Part shown: piece after piece, positions 8,378 to 17,943 of the stretch
How the letters are laid out: each line of letters begins with the position of its first letter
Position numbering within the stretch: position 1 is the stretch's first letter
Assembly: GCF_014643255.1 (NCBI RefSeq)
Contig: NZ_BMJI01000020.1
Location: forward strand, 1 to 64,000
Source: Tersicoccus solisilvae
GTDB lineage: Bacteria > Actinomycetota > Actinomycetes > Actinomycetales > Micrococcaceae
Direction of reading: 5' to 3'
DNA length: 64,000 nt
Made by a program: the position numbers and the translations under genes
The notes under the pieces: generated by a model
The model's database searches: none
Told to the model about the DNA's origin: nothing
The model's input: the letters and a program-made list of their open reading frames with translations, nothing else

Positions 8378-8711
8378 GTCGTGCTCCTTTGTCGAGTGGG
8401 GGCTGGGACTGGACCAACCGCGTCCCTCTCCCCCATTTGTTTGTCCGGCTGGCGAGCATGCGAGCTGCGGCTGACGGAAAGCGGGTCCACCCGTAGGGCG
8501 GCGGGTGGAGAGAATCTGCCGGCGATGTGAGCGACGCAGGGGCGCGTCGGCAGAATCTCGGAGGAGCCGGCCCCGACGAAGGAGGGGCTTGAACCGCTTG
8601 GATCGACCGCGATAATCCGAAGGACAGCCGGAAAAACAAGGGGGGCACGGACGACGGTCCGGAGCTTGCGGAGGCCGGCGGCGGTTGCTCATCAGCCCGA
8701 GTGGAGCGACG
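8378..8711 (-). repeat. Leader repeat, copy 1
   Basis: About 330 bases closely resemble 10717-11060 in the same orientation, judged by eye at roughly three quarters identity. Shared blocks include the AAAGGAG site, a CCCCCACTCG block, GAGAGAATCTGCCGGCGATG and GGAGCTTGCGGAG (plus-strand reading). It precedes the 34-codon ORF. No gene of its own is seen in this stretch. Confidence 0.85.
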
Positions 8712-8872
8712 ACCGCTTCCCGGTCCGAGCGTGCGAGGACCGGGCCCTGTCCCTGCACGCCCCTCGCCGGGGCAGGCACGCCTGCGATGGTGGACCCGGC
8801 CGAGCGACTGATTCCACGCGTGGTGGCGGCAAACCCGACGTCGGCAGCACCTCGTTGGGTATTTTCGTGAGC

Positions 8873-9298
8873 ATGATCACTCTGACAGGTCGGCGCCTAC
8901 GCGCCGTAGCGGCAACACTCATCCTCGGCCTCGGAATCACCGCCATGGGCGCGACCCCAGCCCAGGCAGCTACGACCGCCAGCGCGACCACAGACGGCGG
9001 CTATTTCCGTGGAACCATCTACCACCAGGAGTACTACTACGGAAACGACTCATGGTCGATCTCCGGAAGGCTCACGGACACGGCCGGCAACGGTCGGCCG
9101 GTGGAGTTGCAAGTCCGGTACCAGTGGATCCTCAAGTCAGGCATGGTGCAGACATCGAAAGTAAAGGTGATCGACAGCACCGGGACGACGAAGTCCGTTT
9201 ACGCCAGTGCCGCAACCCCCGACGTTGCAACCTGGCGCCTGCAATACCGGGTGTGCGCTCCTACGTGCTCGACCTGGCAGTACACCAGCTGGCGATAG
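8873..9298 (+). CDS. Small secreted protein, function unknown
   Basis: 141 residues. The N-terminus has Arg residues, a hydrophobic core (AVAATLILGLGITAMGA) and an Ala-x-Ala site (PAQAATT) near residue 31, so it is predicted to be exported by Sec and cleaved. The mature part is about 110 residues, rich in Tyr, Ser and Thr, with two Cys in VCAPTCSTW that may pair. A GTG two codons earlier is an alternative start. Composition is less GC-extreme than its neighbours. No family was recognised. Confidence 0.7.
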   Translation: MITLTGRRLRAVAATLILGLGITAMGATPAQAATTASATTDGGYFRGTIYHQEYYYGNDSWSISGRLTDTAGNGRPVELQVRYQWILKSGMVQTSKVKVIDSTGTTKSVYASAATPDVATWRLQYRVCAPTCSTWQYTSWR

Positions 9299-9338
9299 TC
9301 CTTTACGCGTCGACGTCCGGCACCCCCTCGGCCGCGGG

Positions 9339-9370
9339 GTGAGGGGCCGGGTATCTGCCGGGCCCCTCAC
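9339..9370. terminator. Bidirectional hairpin between convergent genes
   Basis: A perfect 10-bp stem (GTGAGGGGCC / GGCCCCTCAC) with a 12-base loop lies between the ends of the secreted-protein gene and the convergent ParB-like gene. Confidence 0.75.
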
Positions 9371-9381
9371 CATCTGCGAGG

Positions 9382-10716
9382 CTACTTCGTCTGGTGATCA
9401 CCAACCATGAGTCGTTCCACGTCGGCGGGCGTGTAGCCCCAGCCGATCAGGGCGGTCAGGTACTCCCCCGCCCCGGAGGGCCGGTTCCGCCACGAGCCGC
9501 GATCCATGTCGGCCTCGATGCACCCGATCACCGCGGCGAGGGCCACCATCGTCGGGTCAGTGGTTCGCTTCGCGGCCCACGCGGGGCCGTCTTCGCCCTT
9601 GGCCACCCGGATCGACTCGATGATGTTGTGGCCGACCTGGTAGGCGTGCCCGGTGATGCGGGCGGCGATGAACCGGGCCGCGTCCTTGGGCGGGGTCTTG
9701 CGGGAGAGCAAGGTGGCCACGAACTCGCGGCGGACCACCTGGGCCGCTTCCATCGCCCGGTTGTTCTCCACCACGGCCCGGCGTTCGGCCTTCTGCTCCT
9801 CGGTCATCCCGCCACCGGCGGCCCCGTAGTCGCCGCTGGTGCGGCGGCGGCTGTAGCCGCAGGCCTTCCAGTCCAGCACCGCGTAGGAGTGCACGACCTC
9901 CCCGGACCAGCCCGCGCCGACGTAGACGGCGTTCGCGTCGTCCTCGGTCAGTGCCACCGGACCGGTCGGGGACGGCTTGGCCAGCTCGGCCACCGGGACC
10001 GCGTCCCCCTCGTAGCCGTAGGCGTCGGGGTTGCGGTCCAGGATCGTCAGACCCCGCTCCGTGGCGGCGGCCTGCGCGGCCGCGATCACGTCAGCCCGCT
10101 CACGGGACTTCTTCAACCGGGACGCTTCGTGCGCCAGCGAGTCCGGGGACCGGAGGGCGACGGCGGTCAGCTGCTCCTGTGCCTCGTCGTCGCCGTCGAA
10201 CTCGGCGAGGACGAGGGCTTGATCGACGGTCAGGCCCACGCTCAGCGCCTCCGTGGCGGTTGCGTTGGCCTTCACCGCCAGCGTCGTCTCCACGGTGGCC
10301 TTGTCGACACCGACGCGCTTGGCGATCCGGATCGGGGACACCCCGAGCAGGCTCAGCTGGTGGATCGCCTCGGCCCGATCCGTCTCGGTCAGCCCGGTCC
10401 GCTGGTCGTTCTCCACGACCTGCCGGGCCAGCCAGTCCGCCTCTTCGGGGGTGGCGACCAGATGCACGGGGATGGTGGGCTGTCCGGCCTCGACGGCGGC
10501 GAGGGTGCGCCGCTGGCCCATCAGCACCTTCACGGTCCCGTCCTCGGCCCGGTGGGCGACCACGGGCACGAGCACGCCGTGCTCCTTGACGGAGGCGACG
10601 AACGCGGGCGTCAGCCCCGCGTCGGCGCGGACGTTGGTGTCGACGGTCAGCGTGGTCGGGTCCAACTCGACGAGCGTGGGGGTGGTGTTGCTCTGGGTGG
10701 TGGTGTTCTCGGACAT
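9382..10716 (-). CDS. ParB/Spo0J N-terminal domain protein
   Basis: 444 residues. Residues about 15-110 form a ParB N-terminal domain with GQRRTLAA (ParB box II-like). A KorB/ParB-type helix-turn-helix follows (GVSPIRIAKRVGVDKATVE, about 125-143). The C-terminal half (about 250-440) is not recognised. AAAGGAG lies six bases before the ATG. There is no parA next to it, so this is not a complete parABS set; related genes are common on actinobacterial plasmids and integrative elements. The leader is duplicated at 8378-8711. Confidence 0.8.
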   Translation of the reverse strand: MSENTTTQSNTTPTLVELDPTTLTVDTNVRADAGLTPAFVASVKEHGVLVPVVAHRAEDGTVKVLMGQRRTLAAVEAGQPTIPVHLVATPEEADWLARQVVENDQRTGLTETDRAEAIHQLSLLGVSPIRIAKRVGVDKATVETTLAVKANATATEALSVGLTVDQALVLAEFDGDDEAQEQLTAVALRSPDSLAHEASRLKKSRERADVIAAAQAAATERGLTILDRNPDAYGYEGDAVPVAELAKPSPTGPVALTEDDANAVYVGAGWSGEVVHSYAVLDWKACGYSRRRTSGDYGAAGGGMTEEQKAERRAVVENNRAMEAAQVVRREFVATLLSRKTPPKDAARFIAARITGHAYQVGHNIIESIRVAKGEDGPAWAAKRTTDPTMVALAAVIGCIEADMDRGSWRNRPSGAGEYLTALIGWGYTPADVERLMVGDHQTK

Positions 10717-11060
10717 GTCGTGCTCCTTTGGCGAGTGGGGGCTGGGACTAGACCAGCGCCCGTCCCTCTCCCCCGTCGTTGTGTGCCTGCTGGCGAGCTT
10801 GCCGAGCGGCGGCCGACGGAGCCCCGGTCCACCCGAAGGGCGCGGGTGGAGAGAATCTGCCGGCGATGTGAGCGACGAAGGAGCGCGCCGGCAGAATCTC
10901 GGCAGGAGCCGGCCCCGGAGCGCCAGCGGAGGGGCTTGACCGGGGTGGAGCGGCCGCGAAAATCCGCAGGACAGCAGGCACACAACAAGAAGAGCCAGAC
11001 GGCCGGGGCGGAGCTTGCGGAGACCCGGACGGCTGGCTCCCCAGTCCGAGCGCAGCGAGG
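10717..11060 (-). repeat. Leader repeat, copy 2 (upstream of the ParB-like gene)
   Basis: This is the second copy of the roughly 340-bp leader, directly in front of the ParB-like start. The lasting similarity outside the coding region suggests a functional leader or a recent segmental duplication. Confidence 0.85.
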
Positions 11061-11080
11061 TCAATATCCGGATCGTGTGA

Positions 11081-11154
11081 CGTCCGGCCCCCTGCCGTTG
11101 TGTGGACCCAGGTACGTGTTGGACGCGGACACCGCACAACGGTGGGGCCGGACG
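11081..11154. repeat. Long imperfect inverted repeat
   Basis: Arms of about 23 bases (CGTCCGGCCCC..CCGTTGTG on the left and CACAACGG..GGGGCCGGACG on the right) surround a loop of roughly 26 bases. It lies just beyond the leader repeat in a gene-free stretch (10717-11461). It could be a partition, replication or recombination site, or a structured transcript. Confidence 0.7.
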
Positions 11155-11216
11155 ATTCGTGAGATGGCGACGTGAAAGACTTTGCGCTTGGCCGCGCCTG
11201 TGGGCTCGATCACGCG

Positions 11217-11242
11217 GTATGCCGGCCGTCAGGCCGGCATAC
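11217..11242. repeat. Perfect 11-bp stem hairpin
   Basis: GTATGCCGGCC, loop GTCA, GGCCGGCATAC. No T tract follows on either strand, so it may be a protein-binding palindrome or a terminator without a U tail. Confidence 0.8.
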
Positions 11243-11421
11243 CTGGCGGAGGCGCGGGCGGCAGGTTTAGGGGCAACCGCTGCCGATCGACGGCGGGCAG
11301 CGGTTCGGCGACCATGGTGAGGCGACTGTGTGTTGGCGGGGATGCCGAGCTCCGTGTGTGGAGAGAGCCACGGTTTCCGTCCTCACCGCCCGGTTCTCGT
11401 CGGGGTTGGAGGATCGGGCGG

Positions 11422-11452
11422 CAGTGTGCCGGCACCGGGTGCCGACACACTG
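11422..11452 (-). terminator. Hairpin ending the cop operon
   Basis: CAGTGTGCCGGCACC pairs with GGGTGCCGACACACTG with one mismatch. It lies just beyond the csoR stop at 11462. Confidence 0.7.
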
Positions 11453-11461
11453 AACCCCGGT

Positions 11462-11773
11462 CTAGGAACGAACCAGGCGGGCGATGGCGTCGCTGGCTTC
11501 CTTGATTTTCGCGTCCGCGGTAGGGCCACCTTCACGTGCGGCGTCCATGACGCAGTGCTTGAGGTGGTCGTCGAGCAGGCCCACGGCGACAGCCTGCAGG
11601 GCGCTGGTCAGTGCGCTGATCTGCGTGAGGATGTCGATGCAGTATTTCTCCTCATCGACCATCTTGGAGATGCCCCGCGCCTGACCTTCGATGCGGCGCA
11701 GACGCTGGAGGTACCTCTCTTTGTCGGTGATGTACCCGTGGGCTCGGTCGTGGGTCTCGGAGGGAGCAGTCAT
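11462..11773 (-). CDS. csoR: CsoR, copper-sensing repressor
   Basis: 103 residues. The all-helical DUF156/CsoR fold is recognisable from RLRRIEGQARGISKMVDEEKYC. The copper ligands of CsoR, a Cys-His-x-x-x-Cys set, are present as Cys45, His70 and Cys74. In the family Cu(I) binding releases the repressor from GC-rich palindromes. It is the last gene of copZ-copA-copB-csoR. Suitable operators lie at 16449 and 21863. Confidence 0.93.
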   Translation of the reverse strand: MTAPSETHDRAHGYITDKERYLQRLRRIEGQARGISKMVDEEKYCIDILTQISALTSALQAVAVGLLDDHLKHCVMDAAREGGPTADAKIKEASDAIARLVRS

Positions 11774-11788
11774 GCCGGTGTTTCCGTT

Positions 11789-13906
11789 CTACCGTTCCAG
11801 GACGGATCGGGTACTCGCTTCAGGGGTGAGGTCGATGCGGCGCAGCAGTTGGGCGTTGAGAGCGACGACGACTGTGGACAAGGACATCAGGATGGCACCA
11901 ACGGACATCGGCAGAACGAATCCGACGGGCGCGAGGACGCCGGCGGCCAAGGGCACGGAGATGAGGTTGTAGCCGGCCGCCCACCACAGATTCTGCTTCA
12001 TCTTCCGGTACGCGGCCCGGGAGAGTTCGATGACGGAGAGCACGGACCGTGGGTCGGAGCTAGCGAGGATCACGCCGGCTGAGGCGATGGCCACGTCGGT
12101 TCCGGCGCCGATGGCGATACCGACGTCCGCCTGGGCCAGGGCGGGGGCATCATTGACGCCGTCCCCGACCATGGCGACCTTCTTGCCTTCACTTTGCAGT
12201 TGTTCGACCTTGGCGGCCTTGTCCTCGGGTCGGACGCCGGCGAATACTCGGTCGATGCCGAGTTCGGATGCGACGGCGTCGGCGACGGCTTGGGCGTCAC
12301 CGGTGATCATGACCACCTCGACCCCGCTGCGGTGCAGGGCGTCGACCGCGGTGCCGGATTCGGGGCGGATTTCGTCGGCGAGTTTGAGCCCGGCGATGAC
12401 GGTGCCGTCTTGGACGACGTGAAGGATGATCGCCCCCTCGGAACGCCACTGGTCGGCCTGGTCGATCTCGTGTGCACCGACCTCGTCGAGCAGCTTCGGT
12501 CCACCCACGCGGATCTGCTGGCCGTTGACGGTGGCAGTGACTCCGACGGCGGGTGAAGAGGAGAAACCGGATGCACTGGGAACGGTCAAGCCTTGTTCGT
12601 GGGCTGACCGGACGATGGCCTTGGCCAGTGGGTGCTCACTGTCCGATTCGGCGCCGGCGGCCAGTACCAGCACGTCCGAGTCGTCGCGGCCGTGGACGGG
12701 CTGTACGGCGGTGACGGTGGGCTCGCCCTTGGTCAGGGTGCCGGTCTTGTCGAACAGAATGGCGTCGACGGTGCGCATGCTTTCCAGGGCGAGCCGGTCC
12801 TTGACCAGGACCCCGCCGCGGGCGGCCCGCTCGGTCGCGATCGAGACGACCAAGGGGATGGCCAGGCCAAGGGCGTGGGGACAGGCGATCACCAGGACGG
12901 TGATGGTGCGCACCACGGCCTCGTCCACGTTCCCGGTCAGGCTCCACACCAAGGCGGTGATCGCGGCGGCGGTGAGCGCGAACCAGAACAGGAGGGCCGC
13001 GGCCCGGTCAGCGATCCGTTGGGCCCGCGAGGAGGAGTTCTGGGCCTCGGTGACGAGGCGTTGAATCCCGGCGAGGGCGGTGTCATCGCCGGTGGCGGTG
13101 ACGGTCACCCGGAGGCCGGAGTCGGTGGCGACGGTGCCGGCGGTCACGGTGTCACCGACCCCGCGCGCCACGGGCCGGGACTCACCGGTGACCATGGACT
13201 CGTCCATGGCTGCGGTGCCGTCGATGATCCGCCCGTCGGCGGGTACGTTCCCGCCGGGACGGACGATGACGGTGTCCCCGACCTTCAGGTCGCTCGGGGC
13301 GACAGAGACGATCTGGTCACCCTCAACCCGTTCCGCTTCGTCGGGCAACAGAGCGGCTAAGGAGTCCAGGGCCGAGGTTGTCTGGGCGAGGGAGCGCATC
13401 TCGACCCAGTGACCCAGCAGCATGATGACGATCAGCAGGGCCAGTTCCCACCAGAACTCGAGCTCGTGGTCCAACAACCCCAGGGTGGCCCCCCAGGAGG
13501 CGACGAACGCCACGGTGATCGCCAGGCCGATCAGCAGCATCATGCCGGGTTGACGCGCTTTCAGTTCACTGACGGCCCCGGTGAGGAAGGGCCGGCCGCC
13601 CCAGGCATACATGACGGTGCCCACCAAGGGAGCCACCAGGGTCAGCGCCGGGGGCACCCGGTAGCCCAGGAGCATGGCGAACATGGGTGAGAGAGCGACA
13701 ACGGGTACGGCGAGGACCAGGTTGATCCAGAAGAGCCGGCGGAACTGTCCCACGTGGTCACCGTGGCCGCCGTGTCCCCCGCCGTTCCGCTGGTGCTCGC
13801 CGCGGGGGACGGCCTGCCCGTGCTCGGCGGTGACTGCGGAGGCCGCCACCTCGTCGGCAGGGTCGTGGGCGGCCGCGTGGTGGCGGGTCGGGTGGGAACT
13901 GGTCAT
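11789..13906 (-). CDS. copB: CopB-type copper P-type ATPase (P1B-3)
   Basis: 705 residues. A His/Gly-rich N-terminus (about 1-55, no CxxC domain) precedes the membrane domain. The transport motif is CPHALGLAIP, and CPH rather than CPC marks the P1B-3 (CopB) branch. DKTGTLT (phosphorylated Asp), SEHPLAKAI and [18 protein letters not shown] complete the ATPase. The family exports Cu(II)/Cu(I) from the cytoplasm. It ends 15 bases before csoR and follows copA by 56 bases. Confidence 0.93.
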   Translation of the reverse strand: MTSSHPTRHHAAAHDPADEVAASAVTAEHGQAVPRGEHQRNGGGHGGHGDHVGQFRRLFWINLVLAVPVVALSPMFAMLLGYRVPPALTLVAPLVGTVMYAWGGRPFLTGAVSELKARQPGMMLLIGLAITVAFVASWGATLGLLDHELEFWWELALLIVIMLLGHWVEMRSLAQTTSALDSLAALLPDEAERVEGDQIVSVAPSDLKVGDTVIVRPGGNVPADGRIIDGTAAMDESMVTGESRPVARGVGDTVTAGTVATDSGLRVTVTATGDDTALAGIQRLVTEAQNSSSRAQRIADRAAALLFWFALTAAAITALVWSLTGNVDEAVVRTITVLVIACPHALGLAIPLVVSIATERAARGGVLVKDRLALESMRTVDAILFDKTGTLTKGEPTVTAVQPVHGRDDSDVLVLAAGAESDSEHPLAKAIVRSAHEQGLTVPSASGFSSSPAVGVTATVNGQQIRVGGPKLLDEVGAHEIDQADQWRSEGAIILHVVQDGTVIAGLKLADEIRPESGTAVDALHRSGVEVVMITGDAQAVADAVASELGIDRVFAGVRPEDKAAKVEQLQSEGKKVAMVGDGVNDAPALAQADVGIAIGAGTDVAIASAGVILASSDPRSVLSVIELSRAAYRKMKQNLWWAAGYNLISVPLAAGVLAPVGFVLPMSVGAILMSLSTVVVALNAQLLRRIDLTPEASTRSVLER

Positions 13907-13962
13907 GGATCTCTCCCTCTGTTCCGTGATGCGTTTCGTGCTGCGTCAGGTTTCAGCGCCCG

Positions 13963-16218
13963 TCAGGTGGTCGTGCTGGTGAAGGTCCGCAGTCGGAGGC
14001 TGTTGCCGACCACGAACACGCTGGACAGGGCCATGGCTGCCCCAGCGAGCATGGGGTTGAGCAGCCCGAGCGCGGCCACCGGGATCGCCGCGACGTTGTA
14101 GGCGAAGGCCCAGAACAGGTTGGACTTGATGGTGCCCAGAGTCCTTCGGGAAAGGCGGATTGCATCAACGGCGCTGCGCAGGTCGCCACGGACGAGGGTG
14201 ATGTCGGCCGCTTCGATCGCCGCGTCGGTGCCGGTGCCCATCGCCAGGCCAAGGTCGGCCCGGGCCAGGGCGGGCGCGTCGTTCACGCCGTCCCCGATCA
14301 TCGCCACGACCTTGCCTTGTGCCTGGATGCCGGCGATCACGTCCGCCTTGTCCTGCGGGAGGACCTCGGCGATCACCTGATCGATACCGACTTCGTGGGC
14401 GATCCGCCGGGCGACGGCGTCGTTGTCGCCGGTCAGCAAGACCGGTGTCAGCCCAAGTCGCTTGAGCCGAGCGACGGCGTCGGCGCTGGTGGGCTTGACG
14501 GTATCGGTCACCACGACGAGTCCGCGGGCCTGGCCGTCCCAGCCTACTGCGATCACGGTCTTGCCCTCCTGCTCCGCCCGTCGCTTGGCGGCCGCCAGCT
14601 CAACGCTGAGGCGTTGAGCCCGTTCGGCGAGCAATGAGTCGCGGCCGGCCAGCACGGCGTGGCCTTCGACCACACCCTGCACTCCCCTGCCCGGCACGTT
14701 TACGAACTCCGTGACGGCGGGTAGGGGGCACCCGGCCCGGGCCGCTGCCTCGGCGATCGCTCGTGCGATCGGGTGCTCGGAAGCATCCTCGAGAGCCCCC
14801 ACGAGTCGCAGCAGCTTCCCCGGGTCGGTTCCGGGCTCGACCGCCACCTCCGTCAGGGTCATCTTGCCGGCCGTGACGGTGCCGGTCTTGTCCAGGACAA
14901 CCGTGTCAACCTTGCGTGTTGATTCAAGAACTTCCGGCCCCTTGATCAGCACCCCAAGTTGAGCGCCGCGGCCGGTGCCGACGAGCAGAGCTGTCGGCGT
15001 CGCCAATCCCAGAGCGCACGGACAGGCGATCACCAGCACGGCGACGGCAGCGGTGAAGGCAGAGGCGGCTGGGTGCCCGGTGATGAGCCAAGCGGCCAGC
15101 GTGACGATGGCGACGGCCAGTACGACCGGGACGAACACGGAAGAGACTCTGTCCGCCAGTCGTTGTACCTCGGCCTTGCCGGTCTGCGCCTCTTCGACCA
15201 ACCTGGCCATCTGGGCAAGCTGGGTCTCGGTGCCGACCCGTGTTGCCCGCACCGTCAGCCGGCCGCCCGCGTTGACGGTGGCGCCGGTGACCGGGTCGCC
15301 CGGTGCCACCTCGACCGGAACCGATTCGCCGGTGAGCATCGAGACGTCGACCGCGGAGGTCCCGGCGATGACCAGCCCATCGGTCGCGATCTTCTCCCCG
15401 GGCCTCACGATGAACTCGTCCCCTGCCTGCAGATCCTCGACGGGGAGCTGGGTCTCGACACCGCCGCGGAGCACGGACACCTGCTTGGCGCCCATGTCCA
15501 GCAGTGCCCGCAGCGCCGCGCCGGCCTGCCGCTTTGACCGTTTCTCGAAGTAGCGGCCGGCAAGGATGAACATGGTCACCCCCGCACCGACCTCGAGATA
15601 GATGTTCGCCGCCCCGTGGGACGGGGCGAGCGTCAGCTCGAACGGGTGCCTCATCCCGGGCACCCCGGCCGTGCCGAAGAACAAGGCATACACAGACCAC
15701 AGGTACGCCGAGGACGTGCCCAGGGAGATCAAGGTGTCCATGGTGGCGGTGCCGTGCTTGAGGTTGGCCCACGCAGCGCGGTGGAAGGGCCAGGCCGCCC
15801 AGACGATGACCGGAGACGCCAGCGCAAGGGATGCCCACTGCCAGTAGGTGAACTGCAGGACCGGGATCATGGCCATCGCGATCACGGGGATGGTCAGCAC
15901 GACAGCGCCCACCAGCCGCTGCCGCAGCGCGGTCAGTTCCGGGTCGATGTCTCCATCGGAGACCGGTGTGGAGTTGATGGGCGGTGTAGGTAAGGCAGCG
16001 GTGTATCCGGTCTTTTCCACCTCGGCGACCAGTGCCGCCGGGTCATACCCGTGCGGGACGGTCACCCTCGCCTTCTCCGTGGCGTAGTTCACCGTCGCCG
16101 TGACCCCGTCGAGCCGGTTCAGCTTCTTCTCGACCCGCATGGCGCAGGACGCGCAGGTCATGCCGCCGATCTGCAGCTCGATACCGACTGAGCCCTTCAG
16201 GAAGGGCGCAGCGCTCAC
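13963..16218 (-). CDS. copA: CopA, copper(I)-exporting P-type ATPase (P1B-1)
   Basis: 751 residues. One N-terminal heavy-metal domain carries GMTCASC at about residues 19-25. The membrane motif is [10 protein letters not shown], with [15 protein letters not shown] and [22 protein letters not shown]. It moves Cu(I) out of the cytoplasm using ATP. The GTG start at 16216-16218 overlaps the copZ stop by four bases, so the chaperone and pump are translationally coupled. Confidence 0.95.
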   Translation of the reverse strand: MSAAPFLKGSVGIELQIGGMTCASCAMRVEKKLNRLDGVTATVNYATEKARVTVPHGYDPAALVAEVEKTGYTAALPTPPINSTPVSDGDIDPELTALRQRLVGAVVLTIPVIAMAMIPVLQFTYWQWASLALASPVIVWAAWPFHRAAWANLKHGTATMDTLISLGTSSAYLWSVYALFFGTAGVPGMRHPFELTLAPSHGAANIYLEVGAGVTMFILAGRYFEKRSKRQAGAALRALLDMGAKQVSVLRGGVETQLPVEDLQAGDEFIVRPGEKIATDGLVIAGTSAVDVSMLTGESVPVEVAPGDPVTGATVNAGGRLTVRATRVGTETQLAQMARLVEEAQTGKAEVQRLADRVSSVFVPVVLAVAIVTLAAWLITGHPAASAFTAAVAVLVIACPCALGLATPTALLVGTGRGAQLGVLIKGPEVLESTRKVDTVVLDKTGTVTAGKMTLTEVAVEPGTDPGKLLRLVGALEDASEHPIARAIAEAAARAGCPLPAVTEFVNVPGRGVQGVVEGHAVLAGRDSLLAERAQRLSVELAAAKRRAEQEGKTVIAVGWDGQARGLVVVTDTVKPTSADAVARLKRLGLTPVLLTGDNDAVARRIAHEVGIDQVIAEVLPQDKADVIAGIQAQGKVVAMIGDGVNDAPALARADLGLAMGTGTDAAIEAADITLVRGDLRSAVDAIRLSRRTLGTIKSNLFWAFAYNVAAIPVAALGLLNPMLAGAAMALSSVFVVGNSLRLRTFTSTTT

Positions 16219-16433
16219 CGTACCCTCTGTGCCGTGTATCCCGCCTCCTCGACGGCCGCGACCACCTGGGCGTCGTCGATCTCGGTGGAGCTGTTGACGA
16301 TCAGGGTTCCGGCCTGGGCGCTGACTCGAATGCTCTCGACCCCGGGGATCTGATCGACCTCCTGCCGGACCGCTGCCTCACAGTGCCCGCAGGTCATGCC
16401 GGTCACCTGGTACTCGTTCTCAATGCTAGTCAT
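16215..16433 (-). CDS. copZ: CopZ, copper chaperone
   Basis: 72 residues forming one heavy-metal-associated domain with GMTCGHC at about residues 12-18. CopZ binds Cu(I) and passes it to CopA. It is the first gene of the copZ-copA-copB-csoR operon, and a CsoR-type palindrome lies 16 bases upstream of its start. Confidence 0.93.
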   Translation of the reverse strand: MTSIENEYQVTGMTCGHCEAAVRQEVDQIPGVESIRVSAQAGTLIVNSSTEIDDAQVVAAVEEAGYTAQRVR

Positions 16434-16448
16434 TGCTGCTCCTCGCGT

Positions 16449-16467
16449 TATACCCCTACTAGGTATA
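16449..16467. promoter_or_regulatory. CsoR-type operator before copZ
   Basis: The plus strand reads TATACCCCTACTAGGTATA, an imperfect palindrome of the TACCCC..GGGGTA class bound by CsoR. It lies directly upstream of the copZ start. Confidence 0.65.
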
Positions 16468-16565
16468 GGTAATGATGCTTCGATGGGAAATGTTCCGCAA
16501 GCCCGACGTCGACCGCAGACTGGCCCGTCAGGCCGCTGCTGCCCTCTTCGGCTGGATCGAACTCG

Positions 16566-16814
16566 TCAGGGGTGCCTCTGGCCTGCCATGATGCCGCCGC
16601 CTAGGAGCAGGAGTACTCCGGCGGGATAGCCGGCGAAGATGTCCTCGATCGCGCTGGGGCCGGGAGGCGGCTGCAGATGGGCGATCCAGTGCGCCAACAG
16701 GACCAGCCCGCCGAGGGCCATGACCGCCTGCCCGGCGCGGAGGAGCCGCCGATAACGACGCCAGCGGGCCTCGGCATCGTTGCGGTTGGGCTGGTCGGGC
16801 GAGTTTGAGATCAT
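16566..16814 (-). CDS. Small membrane protein of the copper operon
   Basis: 82 residues. A charged N-terminal part (RNDAEARWRRYRRLLRAG) is followed by two hydrophobic helices (AVMALGGLVLLAHWIAHL and AGYPAGVLLLLGGGIMAG). It is not recognised as a named family. The ATG overlaps the previous stop by four bases. As the last gene of the DUF6153 to lgt run it probably belongs to the copper-induced envelope set. Confidence 0.7.
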   Translation of the reverse strand: MISNSPDQPNRNDAEARWRRYRRLLRAGQAVMALGGLVLLAHWIAHLQPPPGPSAIEDIFAGYPAGVLLLLGGGIMAGQRHP

Positions 16815-17059
16815 CCGTCGGTCCCTCTCGTGCGGGCGGCGCCGGGTTCCAGAGTCTGCGGGCCGCGCGTGTGGGTGGTGACGAAGGCGATAAGCCATTC
16901 GTCGGCGGTGGTGTCCGGGTCGGGTTGAACACCCCCGGCGGTGGCCTCCACGTCGTCGTGATCCGTCGCGTTGGGGCTGACGATCGGATCGAGGTTGCTG
17001 GCAGCCAGGCCGGTGAGGATCGCGGCGGCCGTGGCGGCGCGGCCGCTGGGCGCCGTCAT
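16811..17059 (-). CDS. Small hypothetical protein between lgt and a membrane gene
   Basis: 82 residues, acidic (DHDDVEATAGG, DPDTTADEW). The Ala-rich N-terminus (GRAATAAAILTGLAAS) could be a weak helix but is not a clear signal peptide. It overlaps lgt and the downstream gene by four bases each, which supports translation. Function unknown. Confidence 0.6.
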   Translation of the reverse strand: MTAPSGRAATAAAILTGLAASNLDPIVSPNATDHDDVEATAGGVQPDPDTTADEWLIAFVTTHTRGPQTLEPGAARTRGTDG

Positions 17060-17943
17060 GTGACCTCTTCCAATGCCGGGACCGGCTCGACACGGCCCGG
17101 AACCGCACTGGGCGGCCTACGGCGGGCCAGGAAAACCACCAGGAGGGAGCCGCCCGCGAAGAACAGAGCGGAGGTCCACGTGTTCACCCGTAACCCGAGG
17201 ATCGTGTTGGCCGGGTCGCTTCGCATCAGTTCGATGACGAACCGGCCCGCCGTGTAGGTGGGGAGGTAGAGCGCGAACACCGCCCCGGCCCCGAGACGGA
17301 ATCGGCGGTCGGCCCAGATGAGAATGGCTGCGGCGGCGAGATTCCACAGGCTCTCGTAGAGGAAGGTCGGCTGGAAGTACCCCAGGACGACGGGCGCCCC
17401 TCCGGGTCCGGTGACGGCCAGGGCGGTGCCCGGGTCCATCTGGTGAATCTGCAGCTTCCAGGGCAGGTCCGTTGGTGCGCCGTAAAGTTCGTTGTTGAAC
17501 CAGTTGCCCCATCGGCCGATGGCCTGGGCGACGAGCAGCCCCGGGGCGGCCGCGTCGGCGAAGGCGGCGAAGGGAACCCCGGCCCGGCGGGCGCCGATCC
17601 AGGCGCCCACGGCGCCCAGGGCGACGGCTCCCCAGATCCCGAGGCCGCCTTCCCAGATCCGCACCGCCCCCCACGGGTCTCGGCCCGGGGCGAAGTAGAG
17701 TTGTGGGTCGGTGGCCACGTGGTACAGGCGTCCGCCGACGATGCCGAAGGGGACGGCCCATGCGGCGATGTCGGCGACCTGCCCGCTGTGACCACCGCGG
17801 GCGCGCAAGCGCCGAGCGGTGATCCACAAACCCACACCGATGCCGGCAAGGATGCACAGCGCGTAGAAGCGGACAGCAAAGGGCCCCACGGTGAAACCGG
17901 CTGCGGCCGGCGAGGGCAGGAACGGTTCCATCGCCGGGCTCAC
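17056..17943 (-). CDS. lgt: Lgt-like prolipoprotein diacylglyceryl transferase
   Basis: 295 residues from the GTG at 17941-17943, which overlaps the oxidase stop by four bases; an ATG four codons in is the alternative. Several membrane helices are present. The Lgt signature GRWGNWFNNELYGAPTDLPW is intact, as are FQPTFLYESLWN and GRFVIELMR. Lgt adds diacylglycerol to the lipobox Cys of prolipoproteins. Immediate partners in the operon are two predicted lipoproteins (the oxidase and the BNR protein), so this is probably a dedicated second copy rather than the housekeeping gene. Confidence 0.9.
   Translation of the reverse strand: MSPAMEPFLPSPAAAGFTVGPFAVRFYALCILAGIGVGLWITARRLRARGGHSGQVADIAAWAVPFGIVGGRLYHVATDPQLYFAPGRDPWGAVRIWEGGLGIWGAVALGAVGAWIGARRAGVPFAAFADAAAPGLLVAQAIGRWGNWFNNELYGAPTDLPWKLQIHQMDPGTALAVTGPGGAPVVLGYFQPTFLYESLWNLAAAAILIWADRRFRLGAGAVFALYLPTYTAGRFVIELMRSDPANTILGLRVNTWTSALFFAGGSLLVVFLARRRPPSAVPGRVEPVPALEEVT

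Noticed and set aside
8273-8779. 168-codon reading of the minus strand over the leader repeat
   Set aside because: Only the last 34 codons follow a ribosome site; the upstream part is the non-coding leader shared with the ParB-like gene.
10717-11139. N-terminal extension of the ParB-like protein to 585 codons
   Set aside because: The ATG at 10714-10716 has AAAGGAG at ideal spacing and the extension is leader DNA that also precedes an unrelated ORF.
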